From Streptomyces marincola (GTDB taxonomy: Bacteria > Actinomycetota > Actinomycetes > Streptomycetales > Streptomycetaceae): a stretch of DNA of 64,000 nucleotides. The position numbers and the translations under genes were made by a program. The notes under the pieces were generated by a model. The model was not told where the DNA came from, made no database searches, and saw nothing but the letters and a program-made list of their open reading frames with translations. Numbering within the stretch: position 1 is the first letter of the stretch; each line of letters begins with the position of its first letter. Positions 50,427 through 59,505 of the stretch are shown piece after piece. The stretch is from assembly GCF_020410765.1 (NCBI RefSeq), contig NZ_CP084541.1:4793001-4857000 (forward strand), read 5' to 3'.

Positions 50427-52412
50427 TCAGGGCCGCGCGGCGGCGTGCGCGTCGTCCGGCAGGCCGAGGGTGTCCGCCGTGCCGTCCGGCCATGTGACCG
50501 TCGCGTCGCCGTGCGCCAGCAGGACCTCGGGCCGCGGTGGCAGGGCGGTGCCCGCGGTGGCGCCGAGGAAGACGGCGACCGCGTGCAGGTCGCCGGCCGC
50601 CTCGTACACCGGGGTCGCGCTGAAGGCGCCGAACGCGTTCACCCCCACCGCGCGCCGCACCCGCAGCACGTGCGCCGGGCGCGGTGGCCCGAGCACGAAC
50701 AGCCCGCTGGTCAGGCCGTCCGGGCGGATCACCAGGAGGTGGCCGTCCCCGGCCCGGCTCCACAGCGGCCGGTCGCCGGCCAGCGCGTGGCCGCCGACGC
50801 ACACGGTGCGGCCGTCCCCCGCGACCCTGACCAGGCGCACCTCCCAGGGGCCGTTGACCACCGAGGCCACCAGGACGGCGGGCCCGGCCGGCCAGCGCTC
50901 CCTGTCGGTGTCGCCGGCCACCGGCCAGTGCGGCCGTTGCGCGGACAGCCCGACGCGGCCGGCGGCCCGCAGCCGCCGCAGCGGGCTGCGGTGGGAGAGC
51001 GCGCCGTCCCCGCCGACGAGCGCGACCCGGTTGTCCGGGCCCTGGTCGGCGCGCGCGTCGCCGTCGCGCGGCTTGGCCTCGGGGTCGTCGTGGAGGTCGA
51101 GGGGCGGGCCGAGGTCGGGTGCCGTGTGCGTGGAGTAGGCCAGGCGGGCGTAGTGGGGGTCGTCGCGCGCGGGGCGGTCGGGCGGGGTGTGGTCGGTGCC
51201 GTGGTTGACGGCGCGGACGACGCCGTCCGCCGCGGTGCCGGACACGACCCACCCCGCCGGGCCGATGACGCGGACGAAGTCGGCGCGTTCGACGGGCAGC
51301 CGCTCCTCGGTGCAGGTCCACACCGGGTGCTGCGGCGGGAGCAGCAGTCCGGTGAACGCCTGGGAGGCCCAGTAGGGCGAGGCGGGGCCCGAGTAGTTCT
51401 GCCGGAGGAGTTCGAAACGGCCGTGCCAGCCCAGGGACAGCGTGCCGTCGGCCGACAGGGCGCCGCGGTCGAGGAAGTGGCGCAGGATGCCGCTGCCCGC
51501 GCGGCGGGTGAGCCCGGGGGCGAGCGGGGTGGCGTCGAAGAGCGCGCCGACGAAGAAGGGGGCCGCGGTCGCGAACCGGTAGATCAGCGAACGCCCCTGG
51601 TGCAGGGGTGCGCCGTCGCCGCCCACCAGGTGGACCGCGTCGTCGAGGAACGCGCGCAGGCGCTCCCGGTAGCGCGGGAGCAGCGCGGGATCGGCCTGTT
51701 CGCCGGAGACGCGGCAGTACCACAGCGGGAACAGGTGCATCGCCCAGCCGTTGTAGTGGTCGAAGTTCCGGTACTGGCCCTCGCCCCTGGCGCCGTCGGT
51801 GTACCAGCCCTCGCCCGCGTACCAGCGCTCGGTGCCCGCCACGGCCCGCTCGATGTCGCCGGCGTCGTACGGCGCGCCGACGGAGCGGAGGAACGCGGCG
51901 ACCACCGCCTTGAACCACACCCAGTTGTTGGGCGGCACGGCCGTGCCGGAGATGCCGCCAAGCCAGTCGACGGTGCGCTGCCTGACCGGGTCGGGCAGCC
52001 GGTCCCACAGCCAGTGCCGCGACTCGTGCAGGCCGATGGCGACGGCGGCGGCCTCGACCCTGGCCTGGGGCAGGTCGGCGGGCCGTGGCCAGCGTCCCGG
52101 GGCGCTCGGGTCGGTGCCGTGCGCCAGGCCCTCGGCGTACGGGGCGAGGATGTCCTCGGCGAGCTTCTTGCCCGCGTGCGCCGAACGGTAGGCGGCGAGC
52201 AGGAAGGTGCGGGCGTACCCTTCGAGCCCGTCGCTGCGCCGGCCGGAACCGCTGTCGGGACCCGGCAGGTTGATCAGCGAGTGACCCGGCCCGGCGTGCC
52301 GGCGGACCGCGTCGAGCAGCCTGTCCGCCGTGCGCTCCCAGTCGGTGCGGGTGAGGCCGGTGACCGGGGAGACCCCGGAGGCGGTGGCTCGGTGGGCTGG
52401 GGAAGGACGCAC
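50427..52412 (-). CDS. DUF2264 / GH154-family glycoside hydrolase candidate
   Basis: 661 residues from GTG 52412 (AGGAG upstream), no signal peptide, so cytoplasmic. DUF2264 N-terminal (alpha/alpha)6-type domain with P-N-N-W-V-W-F-K-A (about 160-168), E-G-W-Y-T-D-G (about 201) and F-D-H-Y-N-G-W-A-M-H (about 217-226), followed by a beta domain. DUF2264 includes family GH154, with beta-glucuronidase activity reported for some members. Its promoter carries an operator-like dyad shared in style with the transport and lyase genes, which points to breakdown of an imported uronic-acid-containing oligosaccharide. Confidence 0.85.
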   Translation of the reverse strand: MRPSPAHRATASGVSPVTGLTRTDWERTADRLLDAVRRHAGPGHSLINLPGPDSGSGRRSDGLEGYARTFLLAAYRSAHAGKKLAEDILAPYAEGLAHGTDPSAPGRWPRPADLPQARVEAAAVAIGLHESRHWLWDRLPDPVRQRTVDWLGGISGTAVPPNNWVWFKAVVAAFLRSVGAPYDAGDIERAVAGTERWYAGEGWYTDGARGEGQYRNFDHYNGWAMHLFPLWYCRVSGEQADPALLPRYRERLRAFLDDAVHLVGGDGAPLHQGRSLIYRFATAAPFFVGALFDATPLAPGLTRRAGSGILRHFLDRGALSADGTLSLGWHGRFELLRQNYSGPASPYWASQAFTGLLLPPQHPVWTCTEERLPVERADFVRVIGPAGWVVSGTAADGVVRAVNHGTDHTPPDRPARDDPHYARLAYSTHTAPDLGPPLDLHDDPEAKPRDGDARADQGPDNRVALVGGDGALSHRSPLRRLRAAGRVGLSAQRPHWPVAGDTDRERWPAGPAVLVASVVNGPWEVRLVRVAGDGRTVCVGGHALAGDRPLWSRAGDGHLLVIRPDGLTSGLFVLGPPRPAHVLRVRRAVGVNAFGAFSATPVYEAAGDLHAVAVFLGATAGTALPPRPEVLLAHGDATVTWPDGTADTLGLPDDAHAAARP

Positions 52413-52441
52413 GACGCTACTCCTCGCCTGATTCGTTTCTC

Positions 52442-52473
52442 TGCACTTTGGTGCATAATTGATCAGGGGTCAA
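52442..52473 (-). promoter_or_regulatory. promoter and operator of the DUF2264 gene
   Basis: On the minus strand TTGACC (52468-52473), 17 bases, CAAAGT (52445-52450). A perfect dyad TGCAC-TTTG-GTGCA (52442-52455, plus-strand reading) covers the -10, an ideal repressor position. TGCA-type sites recur at the other promoters of this locus. Confidence 0.65.
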
Positions 52474-52551
52474 TGATTTGCGTCGATACAGTTCACCTGC
52501 CGCGCGCCCGGCCGGGCGGTACCGGCACCGCGCGCCCGGACGGCGCGACGG

Positions 52552-53559
52552 TCAGGCGCTGTGCGGGAGTTCGTCCCGCGCGACGGGGTGCGCGAGCGGC
52601 TGCCCGGCCAGCAGGCGGTCCGCCTCCTGAACGGCGGCCAGGCCGAGGCGGCGCAGCTCGTTGCCGAGCGAACCGGCGATGTGCGGTGTGAGGAAGGCGT
52701 TCGGCAGCCGGAACAGGGGCGAGCCCGGCGGCAGCGGCTCGGGTTCCGTCACGTCGAGCACGGCCCGGATGCGCCCGGTGCGCAGCTCGGCCACCAGCGC
52801 CTCGGTGTCCACGAGGCTGCCGCGCGCGGTGTTGATCAGTACCGCGCCGTCCGGGAGCAGCGCGAGGCCGGCGGCGTCGATCATGTGCCGGGTCTCGGGA
52901 GTCGCGGGCGCGTGGACGGACACGATCGAGCAGGTGGCGAGCAGTTCCGGCAGCGCGGCCGGGCGCACGCCGAGGGCGCGGGCCTCGTCCTCGGAGACGT
53001 ACGGGTCGTGCAGCAGCACCTCGAAGTCGAACGGCCGCAGCAGCTCGACGACGCGGCGGCCGATGCGCGAGGCGCCGACGATGCCGACGCGGCGGCCCGC
53101 GTTGCCGATGTCCCCGAGCTCCCGCTGCGGCGGCAGCGCCTCGGCGGCCCGGTACGCCTCGCGCGCGGCGAACACTCCCTTGCCCGAGAGCAGGATCATG
53201 CCCAGCGTGTACTCGGCGACCGGCAGCGCGTTGGCCGCGGCGGCCGAGGAGACGGCGATCCCGCGCTCCCAGACCTCGGGGTGCAGCAGTTTCTTGACCG
53301 TGCCGCCGGTGTGCAGCACCGCGCGCAGGCGCGGCAGCGCCTCCAGCACCGCCGGGGTGAGCCGCGGGCAGCCCCAGCCGGTGACGAGGACCTCGACGCC
53401 GGGCAGCAGCGGCCCCAGCTCCGGGGCCGCGAAGTCCGTGACCGCGAGCGCGGGGTCGATGTCGACCAGGTCCGCGAGCGCGGCGGCCACGTCCGGCGGG
53501 AACAGCAGCGGCAGGTGGCGCCCGTCGAGGGCGAACAGGGCGGTGGGGCGCTTGCGCAT
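52552..53559 (-). CDS. D-isomer-specific 2-hydroxyacid dehydrogenase
   Basis: 335 residues from ATG 53559. NAD loop V-G-I-V-G-A-S-R-I-G-R-R (about 155), with Ala-Ser replacing the second Gly of GxGxxG, Arg in N-T-A-R-G-S-L (about 248), Glu in T-E-P-E-P-L-P (about 277) and His in T-P-H-I-A-G-S (about 296). A separate lineage from the dehydrogenase at 34775. Between the DUF2264 gene and a DeoR-LacI hybrid regulator on the same strand; probably reduces a keto acid from sugar breakdown. Confidence 0.9.
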   Translation of the reverse strand: MRKRPTALFALDGRHLPLLFPPDVAAALADLVDIDPALAVTDFAAPELGPLLPGVEVLVTGWGCPRLTPAVLEALPRLRAVLHTGGTVKKLLHPEVWERGIAVSSAAAANALPVAEYTLGMILLSGKGVFAAREAYRAAEALPPQRELGDIGNAGRRVGIVGASRIGRRVVELLRPFDFEVLLHDPYVSEDEARALGVRPAALPELLATCSIVSVHAPATPETRHMIDAAGLALLPDGAVLINTARGSLVDTEALVAELRTGRIRAVLDVTEPEPLPPGSPLFRLPNAFLTPHIAGSLGNELRRLGLAAVQEADRLLAGQPLAHPVARDELPHSA

Positions 53560-53811
53560 CGCGGAGGGCACCTTCGGTCGGCGGGGCCACGGGCTGGGGG
53601 CGGCGGTCGCTCGGCGGGGCGCGCGGCGAGGGCCGCCCGGGCACGGGCCGGAGCGGTCGGCCCCCGGCCGCAGCCGCCGAACAAGCACGTCAGCCCGTGC
53701 ACAGAATGCTTCAGTTGAATCAGTAATGGCAAGGTTATGTCACGCGGAACACACCTGTGCGACAGGGCGCGGCGCGCCCCGGGGGCGGTGGTTCGGGAAC
53801 GGGGCGACCGC

Positions 53812-54945
53812 TCACGCACCGCCGCGCGCGCCGCACGAGGCGCGGACGATCAGGCGCGGCTGGAGCGTCAGTTGGCGCACGGGAACGGCCTCGGGCTCCG
53901 CGGCGTCGAGCCGGTCGAGCAGCAGGCGCGCGGCCTGAACGCCGAGCGCGTGCTTGGGGGGCGCGACGGCGGTGAGGGGCACCTCGGCGAGCGAGGCGAT
54001 CTCGTCGTCGTACGCGATCAGGGCCAGGTCCTCGGGGGCGCGCATGCCCTGGGTGCGCATGTGCCGCATGAGTTCGATGGCGTCGTGGTCGGAGTGCACC
54101 AGGGCCGCGCGCGTGCCCCGGTCCCTGCACTGGTCGAGGAAGCGTTCGTAGTGCCCGGCCGCCTCGGCGCTGCCGAGCGTGGGCCGGCCGCTGTCGACCA
54201 CAGGCGCCCCGCCGTCGAGGCCGAGCGCGCGCACCGCCGCCGCGTGGCCGTCGGCGACCAGGGGCGCGGTGGGGCTGCCGTTGGTGAACAGGCCGACCTG
54301 CCGGTGGCCGAGGGCCGCGAGGTGGCGCACGGCGCCGAACGCGCCCTGCCGGTGGTCGGTGACCACGAACTCGCAGGCGTCGAACGGGTCCTGCGGCTGG
54401 CGTTCCAGCAGGACGAACGGCAGGCCGGTGGCCACGAGCCGCTCCTGCGTGACGGCCGGCAGGTGGTGCCCACCGGTGGAGACCACCAGGAGACCCGTCA
54501 CCCCCGCGACGTTCAGCTCCTCGATCTGCTCCAGGTCCCGGGGCCGCGCGTAGTCGGTCAGCCCGATCACCACGCGCGCGCCGCGTTCCGCCGCGACCGC
54601 CTGGACACCGGCGACCACCCGCGGGTAGTAGTACGTGGCCGAGGGGACCAGCAGGCCGAGCGTCTGCTCCGAGGCCGGGGGCGCGCCCGCGGACGCGACG
54701 GCGGCCGGACCTGCCGGCGGTGCGGGCACCGCCGCCGGGTGCTCGGCGCGGTGCGCGGTGGCCACCAGCGCTCCGCCGCGGACGCGGGTCACGCGCCCCT
54801 CGGCCTCCAGGTCCACCAGGTCGCGCCGGATCGTGGCGCGCGAGACCTTCAGGCGCGTGGCCAGCTCGGTGATCTTCAGGACACCGGAGGCTTCCAGCTC
54901 CCTGACCAGCAGCCCGCGCCGCTGTGCGACGAGCATGTCGGTCAT
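53812..54945 (-). CDS. DeoR-LacI hybrid transcriptional repressor (copy 1)
   Basis: 377 residues from ATG 54945 with GGAGGG before it. DeoR-type HTH at about 6-58 (L-K-I-T-E-L-A-T-R-L-K-V-S-R-A-T-I-R-R-D-L), an Ala/Pro linker, then a LacI-type periplasmic-binding sensor (about 90-370; L-G-L-L-V-P-S-A-T-Y-Y-Y-P). Clearly paralogous to the regulator at 58402 along its whole length. A GATGT-TGC-ACATC dyad lies just after its TAGGAT -10, suggesting autoregulation. Likely responds to an imported pectic or uronic sugar. Confidence 0.9.
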   Translation of the reverse strand: MTDMLVAQRRGLLVRELEASGVLKITELATRLKVSRATIRRDLVDLEAEGRVTRVRGGALVATAHRAEHPAAVPAPPAGPAAVASAGAPPASEQTLGLLVPSATYYYPRVVAGVQAVAAERGARVVIGLTDYARPRDLEQIEELNVAGVTGLLVVSTGGHHLPAVTQERLVATGLPFVLLERQPQDPFDACEFVVTDHRQGAFGAVRHLAALGHRQVGLFTNGSPTAPLVADGHAAAVRALGLDGGAPVVDSGRPTLGSAEAAGHYERFLDQCRDRGTRAALVHSDHDAIELMRHMRTQGMRAPEDLALIAYDDEIASLAEVPLTAVAPPKHALGVQAARLLLDRLDAAEPEAVPVRQLTLQPRLIVRASCGARGGA

Positions 54946-54962
54946 GATCCCTCCAGTGAGCA

Positions 54963-54975
54963 GATGTTGCACATC
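54963..54975. promoter_or_regulatory. operator dyad of the copy-1 regulator
   Basis: GATGT-TGC-ACATC, 5-bp arms, 17 bases before the regulator start and directly downstream of a minus-strand TAGGAT -10 (54975-54980). Shares the TGCA core with sites at 52442, 58331-58379 and 59785. Confidence 0.55.
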
Positions 54976-55055
54976 CTAGAGCAGAAACGTCAGACCTGTT
55001 CACGCCTGCCGGTCCGCGCCCGCCGTGCCGAACGGTCCCCCGCCGCCAGGCCGCG

Positions 55056-55991
55056 TCACTTCACGCCGCCCTCGGCGAGGCCCGCGCGCCAGTGGCGCTG
55101 GAGCGGGATGAACAGCAGCAGGAGCGGAATGGTGGTCACGGCCGAGCCGACGACGACCATGCGCGTGTAGTCGGGGTTCTGGCTGACGGCGGAGTTCCAC
55201 GTGAACAGGCCCTGCGCGACGGTGAACAGGTCGTTGTCGGTGAGCATCACCATGGGCAGGAAGAAGTTGTTCCAGATGCCGATGAACTGGATCAGGAAGA
55301 TCGTCAGGGCGCCGGGGCCCATGATCCGCAGGCCGACCGAGAAGAACGTCCGTATCTCACCCGCCCCGTCGATCCGGGCCGCCTCCAGCAGTTCGTCGGG
55401 AATGGCCCCGGAGGAGTAGGCGCGCGCCAGGTAGACGCCGAAGGGGTTCACGATGAGCGGGATGAACACCGACCACATCGTGTCCGTGAGCTGGGCGTTG
55501 GCCATCATCAGGTACAGCGGGATGACGATGGCGGTGTTGGGGATCAGGACGCCGGCGATGACCAGCGCGTACCACTTCTCCTTGCCGCGGAACTGGAACT
55601 TGTCGAACGCGTAGCCCGCCGCCACGGACAGCAGCGTGGCCGCGAGCGCGCCGCCGACCGCGTACACCGCCGTGTTGAGCATCCAGCGCCCGAACCGGCC
55701 GCCGTCCACGGTGAAGAGGTCGCGGACGTTGTCGAAGACGTGGAAGCCGGCGGACGGCGAGAACCCGTTGCCGCTGTACAGCTCGGGCAGCGTCTTGGTC
55801 ACGGCGAACAGGAGCCAGACCAGCGGCAGCAGCGTGTAGACGCCGGCGATCGCGCACAGCGCCGTGACGGCGGAGCGCCGCAGCCACCAGGGGGAGGAGT
55901 CGCGCGCGGCGCGCCGCCCGGGGCCTGGCCCCGCCGCTCCCGGCCGCTCGGAGCGGCGGGGCGGCCGCTCGGTGTCAAGCAGGTCGGTCAT
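55056..55991 (-). CDS. carbohydrate ABC transporter permease (MalG type)
   Basis: 311 residues from ATG 55991, overlapping the partner permease stop (ATGA). Six membrane helices and the EAA loop E-A-A-R-I-D-G-A-G-E (about 205-214), which docks the ATPase. CUT1 family. No ATPase gene is nearby, so a shared MsiK-type ATPase is expected, as for most Streptomyces sugar importers. Confidence 0.93.
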   Translation of the reverse strand: MTDLLDTERPPRRSERPGAAGPGPGRRAARDSSPWWLRRSAVTALCAIAGVYTLLPLVWLLFAVTKTLPELYSGNGFSPSAGFHVFDNVRDLFTVDGGRFGRWMLNTAVYAVGGALAATLLSVAAGYAFDKFQFRGKEKWYALVIAGVLIPNTAIVIPLYLMMANAQLTDTMWSVFIPLIVNPFGVYLARAYSSGAIPDELLEAARIDGAGEIRTFFSVGLRIMGPGALTIFLIQFIGIWNNFFLPMVMLTDNDLFTVAQGLFTWNSAVSQNPDYTRMVVVGSAVTTIPLLLLFIPLQRHWRAGLAEGGVK

Positions 55992-56911
55992 CGCATGGCC
56001 CTTCTGTTGGCGAACCTGGTGACGAGGAAGGAGAGGACGCCGGCCAGCAGGGCGATCAGCACGGAGACGGTCGCCGCGTAGTGGTAGTCGTTGCTGTTGA
56101 ACGCCGAGGTGTAGGCGAGCATGTTCGGTGTCCACGCGTTGTCGATGGGGCTCTCGCCCGAGGTGCGCAGGATCATCGGTTCCGTGTACAGCTGGAGCGA
56201 GCCGATGATGGTGAAGAGCGTCGCCACGAAGACGGTCGGCAGCACCTGCGGCAGTTTGACGTGGAAGGCGATGCGCAGTTCGCCGGCGCCGTCGATCCGC
56301 GCCGCGTCCACGGTGCTCTTCGGAACGGCCTGGAGCCCGACGAAGATCAGGACGATGTTGAAGCCGAGCGCACCCCAGACGGCGATGTTCACCATCGAGA
56401 GCAGGATGCCGTCGTCGAGGAAGTCGACGTTCCAGCCGAACCAGGAGAAGAAGTCGACGATGGGGCTGAGCCCCGGCGTGTACAGGTACAGCCAGATCAG
56501 CGAGGCGATCAGGCCCGGCACGATGTGCGGCAGGAACAGCAGCGTCTGGAAGAAGCGGCGGCCGTAGGTGAGCGCAGAATCGAGCAGCAGGGCCAGGGTG
56601 ATGGCCAGGACGATCAGCAGCGGTACGTAGATGAGCCCGTAGAGCAGCACCCGCCCGACGCCGCTCAGGAAGGCGGAGTCCGTCAGGGCCCGCGTGTAGT
56701 TGTCGAACCAGGCGAAGACGAGCCGGGGCCCGTCCCAGCCGATGCCGCTGAACTGCTCGCGGAAGAAGCTGAGGCCGACGGCGTAGCAGAGGGGGACGAG
56801 GTAGGTGAGGAGGAACAGCAGGAAGAAGGGGCCGAGCAGGAGCAGCACGCCGTTGCGGCGCTGTCTGCGGATCCGGCTCCTGCTCCGGGACGGCGTGGTG
56901 GATGATGCCAT
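55988..56911 (-). CDS. carbohydrate ABC transporter permease (MalF type)
   Basis: 307 residues, six helices after a basic cytoplasmic N-terminus, EAA loop D-A-A-R-I-D-G-A-G-E (about 210-219). Second gene of the SBP-permease-permease operon, 49 bases after the binding protein gene. Confidence 0.93.
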   Translation of the reverse strand: MASSTTPSRSRSRIRRQRRNGVLLLLGPFFLLFLLTYLVPLCYAVGLSFFREQFSGIGWDGPRLVFAWFDNYTRALTDSAFLSGVGRVLLYGLIYVPLLIVLAITLALLLDSALTYGRRFFQTLLFLPHIVPGLIASLIWLYLYTPGLSPIVDFFSWFGWNVDFLDDGILLSMVNIAVWGALGFNIVLIFVGLQAVPKSTVDAARIDGAGELRIAFHVKLPQVLPTVFVATLFTIIGSLQLYTEPMILRTSGESPIDNAWTPNMLAYTSAFNSNDYHYAATVSVLIALLAGVLSFLVTRFANRRAMR

Positions 56912-56960
56912 GGCTTTCCCTGGGAAGTCGTGCCGCGCGGTCGTGGGGCGAGCGGGGAGG

Positions 56961-58262
56961 TCAGGTGTTCACGTCGAAGCCGCGCAGCCGCAACTGCTCC
57001 ACGGTGCCGTCCTGCCAGCGGCGCAGGGCCCGCTCCATACCGCCGGGGTCCCCGACGGACGCGGACATCTCGTCCATGAGCCGGGCGAATCCGTCGGTCA
57101 TGTCGGGACCCCACTCCCAGGACGCGGGAACGCTTCCCGCGGCGGCGGAGGCCACCTCGGGCAGGCCCATGCCCTGCACGTAGGGGTTGGCCGCTTCGAG
57201 CTCGGTCCGCCAGGCGTCGAAGAGGCCGCTGTTGGCGGGCATCGCCGCGCTCACCGGGGCCGCCGCCGCCACCGCCTCCGGCGAGGTGCTCACCCAGCGG
57301 GCGAACTCCATGGCCTCGTCGGGGTGTTCCGCGCCCACGGGCAGCGCGAACGTGGAGCCCCCGTAGTTGCCCGCGGCCGTGTCGCCCCACGTGGGAACGG
57401 GGGCGGCGCCCCAGCTGCCGGCGAGGTCGGGCACGAAGCGGGAGAGGTTGCCCACCATCCAGGGGGCGGCGATCATGGCGAGGGAACGGCCCTGCTGGAG
57501 ATCCGCGATGTGCTTCTCCGCGAACACCGGCTCCATGTTCACCAGGTCGTCGGCGACGATCTCGTCCCAGTAGCGGGCCATCGACAGGCTGGCCTCGTCC
57601 GTGCTGTCCACCTGCCAGACCCCGCTCGATGTGTCGAACCAGGTCGCCCCCGCCTGCCAGGCGAAGCCGGCGAACAGCGAGGCGTCGGTGTTGCTCACCG
57701 TCGCCAGCACCGTGTCCTCGTGATCCGCGCGCACGCGCTCGGCCAGGTCGCGGAACTCCGGCCAGGTGGCGGGAGGTTCGTAGCCGTGCTCCTCGAAGAG
57801 GTCGGCCCGGTAGAGCAGGATCTGGGGGGCCATGTCCTTCGGCAGGGCGTAGACGTCGCCGCCGAGGGCCACCTGGTTCCACGCCCATTCCGGGTACTGG
57901 CCGCGCAGGTCCTCGACGCCGTACCCGCCGAGCGGCTGGATGACCTCGTGCGTCACGAAGGCGGGCACCTGCGGGTACTCCACGTTCACCACGTCGGGGC
58001 TCTTGCCTGCCCTGACCGCGTTGTACATCTTCGAATAGCCGCCGCCCGTTCCGGCCGGTATCTGCTCGAAGACGACGTGGATGTCGTCCTGTGACGCGTT
58101 GAACCCGTCGGCGAGCTGTTCCGAGCCCGAGATCCACGACCAGAACGTGATGGTGGTCGGCCCGCCGTCCGCGGAGTCGGAGAGGCCGCACGAGGTGAGC
58201 ACGGCGGTCGCGAGCCCGGCTGCCAGGAGACCTCGGACGGTCGGGTTTCTTCGATGGGACAC
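56961..58262 (-). CDS. sugar ABC transporter substrate-binding lipoprotein
   Basis: 433 residues from GTG 58262 with AAGGAG upstream. Signal peptide ends in the lipobox L-T-S-C with Cys25. Family 1 solute-binding protein (I-T-F-W-S-W-I-S-G at about 35). An N-terminally longer frame to 58310 lacks a ribosome binding site. First gene of the importer operon and divergent from the second DeoR-LacI regulator; probably binds an unsaturated or uronic-acid oligosaccharide from pectin. Confidence 0.93.
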   Translation of the reverse strand: MSHRRNPTVRGLLAAGLATAVLTSCGLSDSADGGPTTITFWSWISGSEQLADGFNASQDDIHVVFEQIPAGTGGGYSKMYNAVRAGKSPDVVNVEYPQVPAFVTHEVIQPLGGYGVEDLRGQYPEWAWNQVALGGDVYALPKDMAPQILLYRADLFEEHGYEPPATWPEFRDLAERVRADHEDTVLATVSNTDASLFAGFAWQAGATWFDTSSGVWQVDSTDEASLSMARYWDEIVADDLVNMEPVFAEKHIADLQQGRSLAMIAAPWMVGNLSRFVPDLAGSWGAAPVPTWGDTAAGNYGGSTFALPVGAEHPDEAMEFARWVSTSPEAVAAAAPVSAAMPANSGLFDAWRTELEAANPYVQGMGLPEVASAAAGSVPASWEWGPDMTDGFARLMDEMSASVGDPGGMERALRRWQDGTVEQLRLRGFDVNT

Positions 58263-58327
58263 GACGGCGGCTCCTTCGGTGGCGTGCGCTACTGCACCTT
58301 CGCCCAGCACCGCACATGAGTCAATAC

Positions 58328-58379
58328 AAATGCACGAGATGATTCATGGATCTGCATACGGGCCTACGATGATGCATCA
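58328..58379. promoter_or_regulatory. divergent operator region, importer operon and copy-2 regulator
   Basis: An A/T-richer 139-base gap with three TGCA elements: AATGCAC (58329-58335), CTGCAT (58352-58357) and the perfect palindrome TGATGCATCA (58370-58379), 23 bases before the regulator ATG. On the minus strand TTGACT near 58320 could be the importer -35. Multiple sites fit control by one or both DeoR-LacI proteins. Confidence 0.55.
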
Positions 58380-58401
58380 ATCGCCATGAGAGGACACGTG
58401 G

Positions 58402-59505
58402 ATGGCCGACTTGCTCGTGCCGCAACGACGCGAACTGCTGCTCCGCGAGCTGCGGGCCACCGGCGTCGTGCGCATCGCGGACCTGGCCGCGAGGCTCGGC
58501 GTCTCGTCCGGAACCATCAGGCGCGACCTGGCCGAACTCGCCAGGACCGGCGAGGTGGTCAGGTCGCGCGGCGGCGCGGTGCTGCCGGACCGCGGCCCCG
58601 CGGGACCGCGTGCGGGCGCCGCCGGCGCGCCGGGCACGGCCGCGGCGGGGAACGCGGGCGCCCTCGGGCTGCTGGTGCCGTCGGACACCTACTACTACCC
58701 GTCCGTGATCACCGGCGTGCGCACCGTCGCGGCCCGCCGCGGCGCCCGGGTCATCATCGCGCTCTCCCCGCACGCGCGCCCCCGCGACCTGGAGCGCATC
58801 GACGAACTGCGCGCGGCGGGCGCCTCGGGGCTGCTGGTCGCGTCGGCCGGCGGCGCCCGCGCGGCCGACACGACCATCGAGCGCCTGACCGCGGCGGCCG
58901 TGCCGTTCGTGCTGCTGGAACGCCGCCCGGGTGAGCACCACGAGGCGTGCGACGCGGTCGTCTCCGACCACCGCGGGGGCGCCGTCGCGGCCGTGCGCCA
59001 CTTCCACCTGCTCGGCCACCGGCGCGTGGGGCTGTTCGCGCACCCGAGCCCGACCGCCCCGCTGATCCGCGCGGGGCACGAGGCAGCCGTCCGCGGGCTC
59101 GGGCTCGATCCCTCGGCCCCCGTGCGGGAGGGCAGGCGGCTGCCGCCCGGCTCCGGCGCGGCGGGCCGCCGGTACGACGACTTCATCGAGGACTGCCTGG
59201 CCACCGGCACGAGGGCGGCCCTCGTCCACTCCGACCAGGACGCGATCCTGCTGCTCCAGCGGCTGCGCCTGCGCGGGCTGCGCGCCCCCGACGACCTGGC
59301 CCTGATCGCCTACGACGACGAACTGGCCGAACTCGCGGAGGTGCCGCTCACGGCGGTGGCGCCGGCCAAGCGCGAACTGGGCGAGTACGCCGCCCACCTG
59401 CTCCTCGAACGGCTCGCCTGCCCGGCCGGCGCCGCGGTGCGCAGTGTGGCGATCCAGCCCCGGCTGGTGGTCAGGCAGTCCTGCGGCGGCGCCCGCGCCG
59501 CGTGA
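58402..59505 (+). CDS. DeoR-LacI hybrid transcriptional repressor (copy 2)
   Basis: 367 residues, ATG 58402 with AGAGGA upstream. Same architecture as the protein at 53812: DeoR HTH (about 6-56; V-R-I-A-D-L-A-A-R-L-G-V-S-S-G-T-I-R-R-D-L) plus LacI-like sensor with L-G-L-L-V-P-S-D-T-Y-Y-Y-P and D-D-L-A-L-I-A-Y-D-D-E. The recognition helix differs from copy 1 (S-S-G-T versus S-R-A-T). Divergent from the importer, hence its likely regulator. Confidence 0.9.
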   Translation: MADLLVPQRRELLLRELRATGVVRIADLAARLGVSSGTIRRDLAELARTGEVVRSRGGAVLPDRGPAGPRAGAAGAPGTAAAGNAGALGLLVPSDTYYYPSVITGVRTVAARRGARVIIALSPHARPRDLERIDELRAAGASGLLVASAGGARAADTTIERLTAAAVPFVLLERRPGEHHEACDAVVSDHRGGAVAAVRHFHLLGHRRVGLFAHPSPTAPLIRAGHEAAVRGLGLDPSAPVREGRRLPPGSGAAGRRYDDFIEDCLATGTRAALVHSDQDAILLLQRLRLRGLRAPDDLALIAYDDELAELAEVPLTAVAPAKRELGEYAAHLLLERLACPAGAAVRSVAIQPRLVVRQSCGGARAA

